64,000 nt of DNA from NCBI RefSeq assembly GCF_011386835.1, contig NC_088795.1, forward strand, positions 102,174,434 through 102,238,433, written 5' to 3'. Positions 35,111 to 46,820 of the stretch are shown piece after piece; positions within the stretch are counted from its first letter, which is position 1, and every line of letters begins with the position of its first letter. Both the position numbers and the translations under genes were made by a program. The stretch is from Chrysemys picta bellii (taxonomy: Eukaryota; Chordata; Testudines; Emydidae). Below the pieces are notes generated by a model, which saw only the letters and a program-made list of their open reading frames with translations, did no database searches and was not told the DNA's origin.

Positions 35111-35768
35111 TGTGAAAAAGTTCCTCCTCTATCTTGGTGGGTCCTGCGCTTATTGGTGGATTTTCTTGCCTCAGAGATTCACCATGTGGGTTGGGGAACA
35201 GCTCAGAGACCTTCCCCTCTGGAAGAACCCACAGTCCAGGTCAATTGGGACGTTTGGGGGGGAACCCCCGGGCCCGCCCTCTACTCTGGGTTCCAGTCCA
35301 GGGCCCTGTGGACTGCAGCTGTCTATAGTGCCTCCTGTAACAGCTGCATGACAGCTACAATTCCCTATGGCCTCCTCCAAACACCTTCCTTATTCTCACC
35401 ACAGGATCTTCCTCCTGGTGTCTGATAACACTTGTGCTCCTCAGTCTTCCAGCAGCACACCCTCTCACTCTCAGCTCCTTGCACCTCTTGATCCCAGCTC
35501 CTCACACTCACACCACAAACTGAAGTGAGCTCCTTTTTAAAACCCAGGTGCCCTGATTAGCCTGCCTTAATTGATTCTAGAAGGTTCTTTTTAATTGGCT
35601 CCAGGTATCCTAATTAGCCTGTCTGCCTTAACTGGTTCTAGCAGGTTCCTGATTACTCTAGTACAGCCCCTGCTCTGGTCACTCAGGGAACAGAAAACTA
35701 CTCATCCAGTGACCAGTATATTTGCCCTCTACCAGACTCCTGTACCCCACTAGTCTGGGTCTGTCACA
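35111..35768 (-). mobile_element. Solitary LTR inserted in the LINE, 658 bp
   Basis: Starts TGTGAAAAAGTTCC and ends GTCTGTCACA, flanked exactly by CAAG at 35107-35110 and 35769-35772. It interrupts the LINE reverse transcriptase between VNQ and NVIAPLLF, where the family has a KQG.V.AP block. A TTTAAAA word on the minus strand near 35535 may be the promoter box. No gag, pol or env lies beside it, so it is a solo LTR left by recombination. I recall this LTR type from turtles, but the retroviral class is not assigned. Confidence 0.75.
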
Positions 35769-36621
35769 CAAGGTAATGTCATCGCGCCACTCCTTTTCTC
35801 CATCTTCCTTGCTGTCATCCTCCTTCTCAATGCTGACAAGCTCCCCTCCAGAATTAACATCAATACAGAATGGACGGCAAGCTCTTCAACCTCTTTCACT
35901 ACTGATCCAAGACTATCACTAAATCAGTCATTGAATTCCAATATGCAGATGACTGAACCCTGTGCACCCACTCGAAAGAAAATATTCTAAAAAATAGTTG
36001 ACACTTTCTCTGAGGCCTACAACATACTCGGCCTCACACTCAACAACAAGGAAACTAAAGTACTTCACCAACAGGCTCCAAATGATGAGGATTCTGATCC
36101 CATAATTCAGATCAATAAAGAGACCCTGGAGAACATTGAGCACTTCCTTGGCCTCAGCAGTTCCCTGTTGCAGAAAGCTGATATTGATGAGGAAATTCAA
36201 CACTGCCTTAAATGTGCCAGTGCAGCTTTCAGACGCTTAACAAAATGTCTTCAAAGATCATGACATCAAGAATCAAACCAAGCTTCTCGTGTACCAGGCC
36301 ACTGTTATCCCTGCTATCTTGTATCATGCCCAGGTCATGTATAGTAGACACCTAAAAGTTCTTAAACAATACCATATACAGTGACCTCACAAGATCTTCT
36401 GAATCAAATGGGATGACCGATGCACCAACATCCGTATTCTGTCCCAAGCCAAAACCTTCAGCATTGAAGATATTATCATCCACCACCACCAACTCTGTTG
36501 GGCTGGTGATGTTCTTTAAATGCTAAAAAATAGACTCCCACAGTGGGTCATGTTCTCACAACTGAGCCATGGCCAATAGGCATATGGCAGGCAAAAAAGC
36601 GCTTCAAAGCAAACATGAAGA

Positions 36622-37739
36622 CTGGAAAATGGCACTATATTTGCCCATGTATAAAAAGAGAAGTAAGGACAACCCATGGAGTTACAGACCAATCAGCTTA
36701 ACTTCAATATCCAGAAAGATAATGGAGCAAGTAATTAAGCAATCAATTTGCAAACACTTATCACCTTATCTTCTAGGTAACAGTCAGCATGGATTTGTCA
36801 AGAACAAATTATATCAAACCAACCTAATAGCTTTTTTTGACAGGGTAACAAGCCATGTGGATAGGGGGAAGTGGTAGATGTGGCATATCTTGACTTTAGT
36901 CAAGCTTTTGATACTGTCTTGCATGACCCTCTCATAAATAAACTAGGGAAATACAGCCAAGATGGAGCTACTATAAGGTAGGTGCATAACTTGTTAGAAA
37001 AACATTCCCAGAGATTTATTCACAGTCTAGCTGGCAGAGCATATTCAGTGGGGTCCCACAGGGATCAATTCTGGGTTCAGTTCTGTTCAGTATCTTCATC
37101 CATGATTATAATGGCATAAGGGTACATTCATCTAAATCTAAAGTTTGCAGCCAATACCAGGGTAGGAGGGGTTGCATGTGCTTTGAAGGATAGGATTAAA
37201 ATTCAAAATGATCTAGACAAACTGGAGAAATGGGCTGAAGTAAATATGATGAAATTCAATAAGGATAAATGCAAAGTACGCCACTTAGGAAGGAACAATC
37301 AATTGGGCACACCTACAAAATGGGAAACATATGACTAGGAGACCTAAGAGAAGACTGAAAAAAAATGGGTTAGTTTAGTCTGGAAAAGAGAAGACTCAGA
37401 TGGGACACAACAGTTTTCAAGTACATAAAAGGTTGTTACAAGGAGGAGGGATAAAAATTGTTCCTCTTAACCTCCGATGATAGGACAAGAAGTAATGGGC
37501 TTAAATTGCAGCAAGGGAGGTAGGTTTAAGTTGGATTGAAGAAAAACTTCCTAACTATCAGGGTAGTTAAGTACTGGAATAAATTGTCTAGGGAGGTTGG
37601 GAAATGTACGTTATTGGAGATTTAAAGAACGGGTTAGACAAACACCTGTCAGGGATGGTCTAGATAATACTTAGTCCTGACAGGAGTGCAGGGGACTGGA
37701 CTAGATACCTCCCAAGGTCCCTTCCAGTGCTATGATTCT
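36622..37739 (+). mobile_element. CR1 LINE, 5'-truncated, inserted in the LINE
   Basis: Encodes RT blocks SYRPISLTSISRKIMEQVIKQ, NSQHGFVKNKLYQTNLIAFF and DRVTSHVDRG. These are followed by CTTGACTTTAGTCAAGCTTTTGATACTGTCT (the DFS.AFDTV block) and the CR1 3' tail GGGGACTGGACTAGATACCT...CCAGTGCTATGATTCTATG. ATGAAGA at 36615-36621 and 37740-37746 may be a short target duplication, although it overlaps the CR1 tail word. The host LINE resumes exactly after it. Stops and frameshifts break the ORF. Closely related to the copy at 51166-52767. Confidence 0.85.
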
Positions 37740-38033
37740 ATGAAGAAGTGCAATATTAACAACCTCATGGGAAATCCAAGCCCTTGACTTACTAAAATGA
37801 AAAAGGACCTTGTGGCAAGGATCATGGTACTTTGAGATCCAAAGGAGAAACAGGAAAGGAGGAAATAACTCACTGCAGTCCAACTCAACAATCCAGATCC
37901 ACCCATTCCATTGGGAAATGTCTACCCCAATTGTGACAAAATCTGTGGATCCCAAATCAGTCTAATTAGTTACCTGTAGATTCACAAGCTATCACTTTAT
38001 GGAAGACAATCATCTTCTAACGCCAAGGGATTT

Positions 38034-39260
38034 TCAGCAATCTATTACTGAATAGCATTGGGCCTAGTATTGATCCCTGTGGAACCCCACTAGAAATAAC
38101 CCCAATTAATGATGGTTCTCCGTTGACAACCACTTTTTTGAGATGTCAGTTAGCCAAATCTTAATCCATTTAATACACCTCTACCTTAATATAACACTGT
38201 CCTCGGGTGCCAAAAAATCTTACCGCGTTATAGGTGAAACCGCATTATATTGAACTAGCTTTGATCCACTGGAGTGCGCAGCCCCCCCCCGGAGCACTGC
38301 TTTACCGCATTATATCCGAATTCGTGTTATATTGGGTCGTGTTATATCTGGATAGAGGTATATGTACTCTGACATTGTATAGTGCTAACTTTTTAATCCG
38401 AATGTTTTGTGGTACTAAATCAAATGTATCACCAAAGTCTAAGTATATTACATCCATTCAGTTTCCTCTGTCAACCAAATTTATCAAATCTGATCTCCTT
38501 TTTTGATGAGACAGCAAGGTCCATTTCACATAAACCATGTTTGGCACCAATTATATTTTCATCCTTTAATTCTTTCAGTTGAATCCCAAATCAGCTTTTC
38601 CATTATTTTGCCAAGGATTGATGCCAGATCAACTAGCCTATAATTACCCCGTTCAGTCCACTTGCTCTTTTTGAATTTTGACACAGCACTCCCACACTTC
38701 CAGTCTTCTTGAACTTAGTATTCCCAGTTTTATAAAACATTTACTCAGCAAGGCAGAGATCTCTTCTAGGACTCTTTGGTGTAAATTATCTGGTTCTGCT
38801 GATTTAAAAAATATATATATTTATGCCAAGATGTGGCTTAACATCTTCTTTAGTTTAGTTTGAAAAAAGAGTTCATCTTCCTCATGCTAAGAGTACATCA
38901 TACTTACGTATTTGGACTGAAGCAGTATTTGTTGAACTTTTCTGCATCATTATTCACAATTTTACTATCTTTATCAACTAATGGTCACATGCCATTGTTA
39001 TAAATTCATTTGTTCCCAATTACATTTAAACTTTGTCCTGTGTCCTTAGTCCTGCCAGCTGTGGATTTCCCTGATATCTTTAGTTTTCCATATCAATTTC
39101 GTACACTTCATAACTTCTAACTCACTATCTATTTTTAATTGCTTCTTTTACTTCCCCTCAACCAGGTTGGGCTCTTACCCAAAATGTTTCCCCCTCTTTG
39201 GTTATAAAGTCTTTAAACAGATCCCATCATTGGGGTTTTCTGTTGGGCTATTTATCTGTC
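38034..39260 (-). mobile_element. CR1 LINE, right piece of the host element (RT and upstream)
   Basis: Continues the 34288-34932 CR1 in reverse. ATAGCATTGGGCCTAGTATTGATCCCTGTGGAACCCC is the reversed SGVPQGS...LFN block, and AAGTCTAAGTATATTACATCC is the reversed YLDF block. CCATTATTTTGCCAAGG and the CTAACT.../TTTCTGCATCATTATTCACAATTTTACTATC stretch belong to the upstream reverse-transcriptase and linker region. It fades near 39260. A TA-flanked MITE sits at 38176-38360. Confidence 0.75.
38176..38360. mobile_element. TA-flanked MITE (Tc1/mariner-like), 185 bp
   Basis: Flanked by TA at 38174-38175 and 38361-38362. The left end is CACCTCTACCTTAATATAAC; the right end, reversed, is TACCTCTATCCAGATATAAC, giving an inverted repeat of about 20-24 bases. 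Internal TTACCGCGTTATAGGTGAAA and TTTACCGCATTATATCC blocks mirror one another. It interrupts the reversed CR1 between AATCCATTTAATA and TGTACTCTGAC, so it is younger than that CR1. Confidence 0.75.
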
Positions 39261-42200
39261 CCAAAGTTCATAGGCCTCAAGACTTATGCTAAAACTGCTG
39301 AAGCTAATGTCTTAAAGAATACAGATCTGTAGGTTCCTTGCATTATAGCTGAATATAATTAAGGCAAGTGAGCCCGAAGGGCTACAAATCCAAAACATGT
39401 GGAGAAAATGTGTTTGCTGCACCAACTACTGTCTAAGATATGTCTGTTTATGTCCAGTTGAGCAATCTGGATCCAAAGAACTGCCTGGGGCATGAGCCTA
39501 GGAAGATAATCTAACTCTCCAACCAATTGGCATCAAATAATAAAATACCTATCCTGTTCACTGATGTAAATTCCCCACCCCCTGCCCCCAGTCAGAGTTC
39601 AGAAAAGTTTGACTAAACCTACTTTTACTTCACCTACTTATTTGCAAATCCACATAATGACTAGATTGGGGCACCCACCCCACTTTTGCTCCCCTGTGGC
39701 TACAAGGGCTCTGTATTCCTATATGCAGGGGTAACTGGGCACTGCAGAATCACTTTCTCCCTCTTCTCAACCAGTGGACATGGATTAGCAAAAAGTAGAT
39801 GGAACCAGGGCTGTGCCCCAACACCTTAGTCAGGACAGTTAAACTAGTGCAGGGAGTCCTATAATTTGCTACAGGTATAGGCTAGCAGCAAGGTAGTCCT
39901 ACAAGTACCATAGAATAAAAGGGAAATTGGGAGGGGTGGGGGATGGGAAGGAACTGTACCTCAGAGGGGTTTCTCTGAGGCACAATGCCTCCCAGAGCTG
40001 CTACTGCGATGATGCCTCTTATGCACCACTACTTGCTCAGGGCTGTGCATGAAGATACAATCTGACCCTATAGCCTCCAATTTGGATCCTTCCTTGTGAC
40101 TGACTTTTTTTAGGCAAGCAGGAGCAGCAAAAACATCGTAGTTATTTGATCTGTTTTACATCAGTTAAAAATCTCAGTCAAGAGAGAATATTCCCTGTTA
40201 AGTGGATGGCTGACATTAAAGAGGTTTATTACTCTGGAAAATGCCTGCCCCTTGTAACAGCTCACTGAATGTCCCTGCCAGTAGAAAGGTCAGGTTATAA
40301 GATGTGATTAATACTACTGTCACAGAGCTCATATATTTCAATGCCATTTTTATTGTGCCTTTTGTTTGGCACATATTGGATGATAGCAACATGATTTTTC
40401 ATCCAGTTTAAAAAGTAGATAATGGATAGCACTCCTTTAAAGGCACAATACTTTCATTAAAAGCATCCAGTGCTAGATGGATCATACCTATCTGTTTTCC
40501 TTCTGGTTTCGTTGTGGCAAATGGTGTAGGAAACCATACTAATGACAAAGAAAGATTTTTCTCAAACAGGGTAATGTACAGAAGCCTGTGGGTAAGTCAA
40601 GTATTTTTTTCCCTATTCAGCCTGCCTCTGAATCTGTGTATATGGCCTGGCAGCCACCATTCCCAGAAGAAGTGCCCTGAACGCTGTGGATCAGGGAATA
40701 TCACTGCTGGCTGCCTCTTCAGTATCCTCCTTGGAAAGGACACTTTACAAAGACAATGCAACCGAGATTGATGTAAACAGCAAATATCCCTCTCTGGTAA
40801 GACAAGCATTTGGAAGACACACAGGCATCTATTGCAGATAAATCAAATCCTTACTTCAGGCCACATTTACTAAAGAACAATACCTGAGATCAACCCATGA
40901 TATTATAAAACTGGATGTGACGGTTTGTGATGGAGTATTAATATTCCACATTGACATGGGCACCCTGGACAAGCTGCTCAATCTGCATATGGCCTGGCAT
41001 ATGAAAAGAAAGCTGTGGGTAGGCCCCCAAGCAGGAAAGGAAACTCTTCACTGATACCAAGAGGAAACCTCATCAAGAAGCTCCTGGAACCAGACCAGAA
41101 AGCAAGAACTGACTTGGAAACTGACAGCCTTGCTTACTCAGATGCTATACTAACCACAAGAGTCTATAAGTTAAGGTCTATTTGCTTCACACAGAGTGAA
41201 AACAAATTAAACTTTATTCATTGTTTTCCTTTCCCCCCTCCCCCCTGGACCAAGCTGAAAAAAGCATCAATCCTGCCCATGGGGTGGCAAAAATTCCCTG
41301 AGCAGAGGCATGTAGGCCATACAATTTGTAAGAAGCAGCATTTTGTCTTCCTGTCCCTTCCCCACCCCCTCCCGGCCCCATTTTCCTCTTGTTTGTTTGT
41401 ATTTCAGGCTGTGGTCCTACACCACACATATACAAGGTATTATAGGAGAAAAGTATCATATCATACATTATAGCAATGGCACTTAGCAATACTATAGTTA
41501 TCCATTATAATCCACTTTAGTTCTTACTGGCGTAGGATAATGTCTTGCAGGATAGCTCTAGTGGAGCAGTGATTGATGAGGATTCAGTCCTTTACATATT
41601 TAAGATAACCTATTCTGTTCCTATTCAGGATTCAGCTCTCAATACAGACAGGAGGTCTTGATATTTTAATTTCCTATGACTTTTCTATATCTCGGTCTTA
41701 TGTTCCAGCCAAGCAGATGTCTTGCCTTTGGTGAAAGAACCATAATCCAGACATAAAGACCCTTTCTATATTTTTGGTGATGAAACTATAGTCCTATTTT
41801 GACAGCAGAAAACTTTGAATTAAAAAAGGCAGTTTTGCTATTAAAAGTGACGTGGTGGTGGTTTATTACAGTAGCACTTCCGGTCCTAACCAAGATCAAG
41901 CTACATGATTGTATGCTCTGTACAAACTGTAAGAGAGACTGTAAGCTTTTTGGAGAAAGGACTACATAATGTAGTCAGTGTACTAGTATAAAGATGGGTT
42001 TTTGGTTTTTTAGCCCTGCAAACTCAGCCTTGTAACTGAGGCTCAAGATGTATTCCTCTCCCTCTCCGCATTATGACGAGCCCATCCAATTGGGTACCTG
42101 CTAGGGAGCAGATGGAGTTAGCCAGTGTATACATGACAAGGTAGGGACCTAGGAAGGGGAGAGCTGAGTTTCTTTGTGAATTGGAATGGTTGGAAGAGTC

Positions 42201-42460
42201 TCTTTTGTAGCATTTCCTTGTTCGCTGGCTGTTGTATGTTGCAGGTGTTTACTGATTTGTTATGGTTTTATTATTGCATTTCTAATTAATGGCAAGGCAA
42301 TAGAGATTGGAATATGCCTCTGTTTATTTACATTAGTAAAGATTCTGCAAGACATATCCTACACATGCACATCTACTGTAGCCAGAATGTATCTTCAGTG
42401 ACACATGAGATCCCCTGCAGCTACCTGCTCTGTCTTCTGCCATTTTGGGGGGCATAGCAG
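39261..42460. other. No gene recognised; repeat scrap at 41911-41972
   Basis: GTATGCTCTGTACAAACTGTAAG...GACTGTAAGCTTTTTGGAGAAAGGACT at 41911-41972 is a scrap of the sauropsid repeat seen at 9238 and 31725. The rest holds only short open frames without motifs. Confidence 0.4.
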
Positions 42461-42504
42461 GGAGAGGTGATTCTCTCCTCCTTCCCTAGGAAGCCCCAAC
42501 TTTC

Positions 42505-42660
42505 TGGGGGGGGGGGGGAAGACACGTGTACAAAGAATCTCCTTCCTCCCCTTCCCCCCCCCCCCGCCACTAAATACACACAAGCTGTATTTCCCAGGTT
42601 TTGTGGGTGGAATACTTCTCCACATAACTCATTCCCCTCCCCCCACCCACAAAAAAAAAT
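42505..42660. repeat. Homopolymer and C/G-rich tracts
   Basis: A run of 12 or more G near 42506-42519, a run of C near 42556-42566, and C-rich and A-rich tracts near 42635-42660. These are simple-sequence tracts with likely assembly or length uncertainty. Confidence 0.8.
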
Positions 42661-45347
42661 GGTTCCAAGAGCTTGGAGAGTATGTAGATCAGGTGTTGCT
42701 GTCCAGCCCACTTGTTTTTCTCATTGGGGGAGGTGAATAGGAAAGACAGTCCCTCCTTCAAACTGTATTGGATACTTTTTGTTGGGCAGTGGGGTGGGGA
42801 AGGAATATGTACAGTGCTCTTTCCTCTTTCCCTGGAGGTCCTGGGCCTGCTACAGCCTCTTTAGGCAACTGCTGCTGCCAAAGCTGGATCTGCCCCCTGC
42901 AAAGAAGTGTAGGAGTCAACCTGGACAGTGGTGTAGGGCTTCAGCCTGCAAAAAAGGAAGCAAAGGGAGGAGGCAGGGGAGGACTTTAAATGTGCAAAAA
43001 TAACAAAATATTAAACATCCTCCTCCAGCACTAGCCACATACACCCTCTGACCCACGGAAAGTGATGTCTGAGACAGTGGATTTTGAGACACACAGCTGA
43101 AACTGTGTGTGTGATTGTATTGATGACTAGTTCACAAGGTACAAAGCTGATACATTCATCAAATTAATTTATTTCTAGATCTGTTTCAGATTTAAAATAT
43201 ATATAATAACCCCAGTTGGAGCCTGATCCTAGCAATGTCTGGGTGCCTCTTACAGAGGCCACTTAGCGCTTTGTATCATTGAACTGAAGAGGAATGAAAT
43301 CTGCCCAGCACTTCCCAGGCCCTTTGTTTGCTTGGTTAGGCTGTCACACCTGAGCAGTCATAGGCCTTCATTACCTTAGGCCTTTATCACAAGGTGAAGT
43401 ACAAGAATAAGATTTTCAGACTAAGTGCCAGTGTTTCAGGAACAGTGTTGCATTCTCCCCAGCTAATAAGTAAGTTATCTTAGTTCTGTACTACTTACTA
43501 ACAAGAGAGCTGGCAGAACCAACATGCAATAGTCATACCATTCTAGTCCTTAAACTAACCACGACATAATCTGTATCACAGAAGTATTTCAGAAAAAGCC
43601 AGTTAAGTTAGTGGTATTTGTCACATGACAGTGCATAGTCATTTCATATAATTTCTTGAGGCTAGGATGTATGCCACTGATCTCTATTTTCATTTTTCAC
43701 TCAGATTGCAGCAGCAGCTAGATGAGAGAGAAATTCCTCATATCCATGAGGTTCCCAGTAGATGGAATTCAAGCCACAAACACAGTACATGAGTAAGCAA
43801 AATTAACGAAATCAAGTCCCATGCAGAATGTGCTGATCAGCTGAACATTTTACTAAATCAAGTGTAGTTGACATTAAAGCTCAAGATGTATGGTTTTGTT
43901 TGTTTGTATGTTTAAATTTCCGTACTGGCTGATCTGTGTTATTCATCCTGCTTTATACCTTGACAATCCTGGTAATTAGTGCTGCACAGTTTATTCCTGT
44001 TTTCTGACCTCTAGTTAGCTAATAATCCTGTTTAATCAAAGGTTGATTGTATACCCTAATAATAATATACCCCATGCATTGATCCCCTGCTTATTGAAAA
44101 CTCTGCTTATTCCTAAGGGTTTCATAAACTGTAATTGACTCTGCCACTGCAATTGAGCAGCATGCTCTACTGATTTAGCTGCATACAGTAATTTATTAAT
44201 CATAATACAAATGTTATCTCTGCATGTACAGTTACAACTTTGTACAAACATTTGGGACTGCATTTTATTCATCATATGTACTGCATTTTTTTTTTTTTTT
44301 GCTAAATGGCTTGCACTTTTTAACCATTGATGTCCTTTTCTTGACACAAGTGTTCATTTTGCAAAGCAAAAATATACCATGCAAAACAAATCTGATGCAA
44401 TTCCAAATATTTGAGCTGCACATTTAAAATCAACAGCATAAAATGAGATAGCTATATTTAATTTTTGATTAAATGGAAAAGACTGAGGTTGACAATTCTG
44501 TATCCCTGCAATCATACAATGCATCATGTATATACCATTGTATATATAATGGTATATATACTCATCTGATTGCACCAAGGAAGGTGAGCCCTCTCTCAGG
44601 TATCTGCCAATATGTCATGGAGGAAAAACTCCCTTCCAGCCATCAATCAGGTGTGAAGCGTTAAGTATGGGAGCAAGAATCACTATATTTAATCATCAAA
44701 ACCTCGTTTGATCCAGAGATCATAGGCATCTTATTTATTGTGAATCCAGGTCAAATGTATTCTGTCAGTACCACTTGTGGTAGACAAGTCCAATCACCGA
44801 TTACCTTCTCAGGAATAAATTTTTTTAGCTCTATTTAATTTAGAGCTAATTTCAAGCAATTTAATGGAGAGGTAGTCTAGCAATTTATTTTACAAAAATA
44901 TACTGCTATCAGATTAAAATACCAACAGTATGTTTGGTGTGACCAGCAAAATGTGGATACTTGTCTGAATTTTAAGCCAACCAAAGTTCTTGGAATGTCC
45001 GATCCAGGGTATTGGTTCAAGTCTCATTCCCAATCAATAATAATTCTGAAGCCAAATAGTATAATGCTGATGCCAAGAAAAGCCTTGTGGGCTATCAAAG
45101 CTAGAATGCTGGTTTTTATCATTTGCTCCCCATATCAGCAGGCCATTATGATACAGTAAATAAAACATGGATTTTAACAAGAAAATTACCAATTCAACTT
45201 GCTCTATGAACAATACAAAGTATTTTAGCTTTTATATGTCAGCTCCTCTATGATCATATCATTCTTTCATTAATCAATAGAAGAGTCTCACCAACTTCCA
45301 TGGCAGCTGGATCAGGCCTGTGGGGAAGCCTCTTGGTCATTTAGGCT
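42661..45347. other. No gene recognised; small AT fold-back at 44525-44565
   Basis: TATATACCATTGTATATA...TGGTATATATA at about 44530-44561 can form a short AT hairpin. A T run lies at 44287-44301. No coding motif seen. Confidence 0.4.
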
Positions 45348-45426
45348 CAGGGCCTCAAATTTATTTAGGCACCTAACTTGAATTGTTTCTGGTGCCTAAA
45401 TACCTTTGAAGATCTGGGCCTTAGCC
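45348..45426. repeat. Fold-back interspersed repeat with AGGTGCCTAA arms
   Basis: The left arm CTCAAATTTATTTAGGCACC is mirrored by the right arm GGTGCCTAAATACCTTTGAAG, ending in GATCTGGGCC. It is an imperfect hairpin of about 75 bases. Related words occur scattered at 21290-21545. Confidence 0.55.
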
Positions 45427-45972
45427 TGGATCAGCCAAAGATACTCTTATGAATAAAGTGTTAGCAAACCAAGCCATCATAACGACTGATTTTAAAAGTG
45501 CAAGATAGATCTGTAAAGTATGTATGCCCAAATTACGGGGGTAGTTATTGCAGGCCTAGCAGCCCTTCCTCCCTTCCAATTGTTACAACCTGTACCTATC
45601 TAATTCATAATTTGTGATGCTGAGTCAGGAAATCTCCATGCAGTGACTGGTTGTGGTATTATGAAGAACAATGCTCATATGGAGGGTTGTGCAAATCTAT
45701 TGGGTTAGGAGTCACTGAAATTCAGATGAACCAATCAGCAGGTTCAGATCACACACTGTCCAGATTATGGAGTTTCATTTTGAAATGGAGGCGAATTATA
45801 AAAAAGGTGGAAAAAAATCAATTTTAATAAAATTGATTAAACTCCCCTGTATTCCTCCCTGCACACAAGCCTTCTCTCCTTTTTATTCCCTGCCCTTCCC
45901 TTACCCTATATTCAGTTATGTTCTGAATGCAGACCTAGTAGTCTTCTACATCCTTCAACTTCCAATGTGTTT

Positions 45973-46310
45973 TCCTAGTGGATAGAGCACTGAACTCAGG
46001 AGACCTGGTCGTCAGCAGGCGGGATCAAACCTGAGATCTCTGGAGCTTCGTGCATGAGCCTCTACTGCATGAGCTAAAAGCCACATGGCTTTTACCTAAG
46101 GCTGTAGCAGACTCCTTAATCTCTAAATGGACTCAATGCCACTACAGGGGGACAGAGCCCCCCCCACACAAGGTATGTGAGTTACACTTGGACAAGTCAG
46201 TTTGACTCTTTCTGTGCAGAAGTTTTTTCCTATTGGTAAAGCACTTTGAGATGCACTGAAGAAAAGCACTGTATCAGAGCTAGGTTTATATTGATTTAAA
46301 ATATTTATTT
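45973..46310 (+). mobile_element. MIR-like tRNA-derived SINE, interrupted
   Basis: The left part is CCTAGTGGATAGAGCACTGAACTCAGGAGACCTGG (45973-46010), a tRNA-like head with an A box. The right part from 46187 is CTTGGACAAGTCAGTTTGACTCTTTCTGTGCAG...AAAGCACTTTGAGATGCACTGAAGAAAAGC, the usual body and tail of this SINE group. The piece between is another SINE in reverse. Confidence 0.6.
46011..46186 (-). mobile_element. tRNA-derived SINE inserted in reverse within another SINE
   Basis: On the minus strand it reads TTTTAGCTCATGCAGTAGAGG (A-box like) and then AGGTTTGATCCCGCC (B-box like, GGTTTGATCCC), a Pol III promoter. The same sequence order, including AGCTAAAAG, GGCTGTAG.CAGACTC and GTGCCACTA, recurs at 48811-48995. 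Its target duplication is not visible. Confidence 0.6.
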
Positions 46311-46372
46311 CTACATTCCCACTTTGTGGAGATTATATAACCTTCGCTTGCTGTCGCAGTAAGATTGGAAGA

Positions 46373-46820
46373 CCATAAGAACGGTCATACCGGGTCAGAC
46401 CAAAGGTCCATCTAGCCCCATATCCGGTCTACCGGCAGGGGCCAATGCCAGGTGCCCCAGAGGGAGTGAACCTAACAGGCGATGATCAAGTGAACTCTCT
46501 CCTGCCATCCGTCTCCATCCTCTGACAAACAGAGGCTGGGACACCATTACTTACCCATCCTGGCTAATAGCCATTAATGGACTTAACCACCATGAATTTA
46601 TCCAGTTCTCTTTTAAATGCTATAGTTTATAAGTTATAGTCCTAGCCTTCACAACCTCCTCAGGTAAGGAGTTCCACAAGTTGACTGTGCACTGTGTAAA
46701 GAAGAACTTCCTTTTATTTGTTTTAAATCTGCTGCCTATTAATTTCATTTGGTGACCCCTAGTTCTTGTATTATGGGAATAAGTAAATAACTTTTCCTTA
46801 TCCACTTTCTCCCCATATCC
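46373..46820 (-). mobile_element. CR1 LINE 3' end
   Basis: Reverse complement of CR1, parallel to 34288-34700: ATAAGAACGGTCATACCGGG, GGTCAGACCAAAGGTCCATC, TAATAGCCATTAATGGACTT and GGTGACCCCTAGTTCTTGTA. The minus-strand frame 46620-46805 encodes [20 protein letters not shown] and [11 protein letters not shown], the C-terminal end of CR1 ORF2. Confidence 0.85.

Larger units (their letters stand above)
34933..38033 (+). mobile_element. Non-CR1 LINE remnant (RT with C-terminal CCHH motif), itself interrupted twice
   Basis: 5'-truncated non-LTR polymerase. In order it shows a FNSIDHEAL block, LLKFGHPAKFV and LLHDNM (to 35070), then, past an LTR, APLLFSIFLAVI, FQYADD at about 35935-35950 (the RT catalytic motif), LTLNNKETKVLHQ, NIEHFLGLSSSLLQKADIDEEIQ, CASAAFRR and HHHQLCWAGDV. 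Past a CR1 insertion it ends with KKCNINN (37746-37766) and CDKICGSQISLISY..IHK (about 37930-37990), a CCHH-like tail typical of this LINE group. Frameshifts and stops make it dead. TCAGCA at 34927-34932 and 38034-38039 is the apparent target duplication. I do not assign the clade. Confidence 0.7.

Noticed and set aside
36569..36877. 102-codon open frame as a gene
   Set aside because: It crosses a LINE/CR1 junction and both parts are recognisable pieces of broken reverse transcriptases.
46011..46100. Functional tRNA gene
   Set aside because: A- and B-box-like words are present but no complete cloverleaf, and the sequence recurs as a SINE at 48811-48995.
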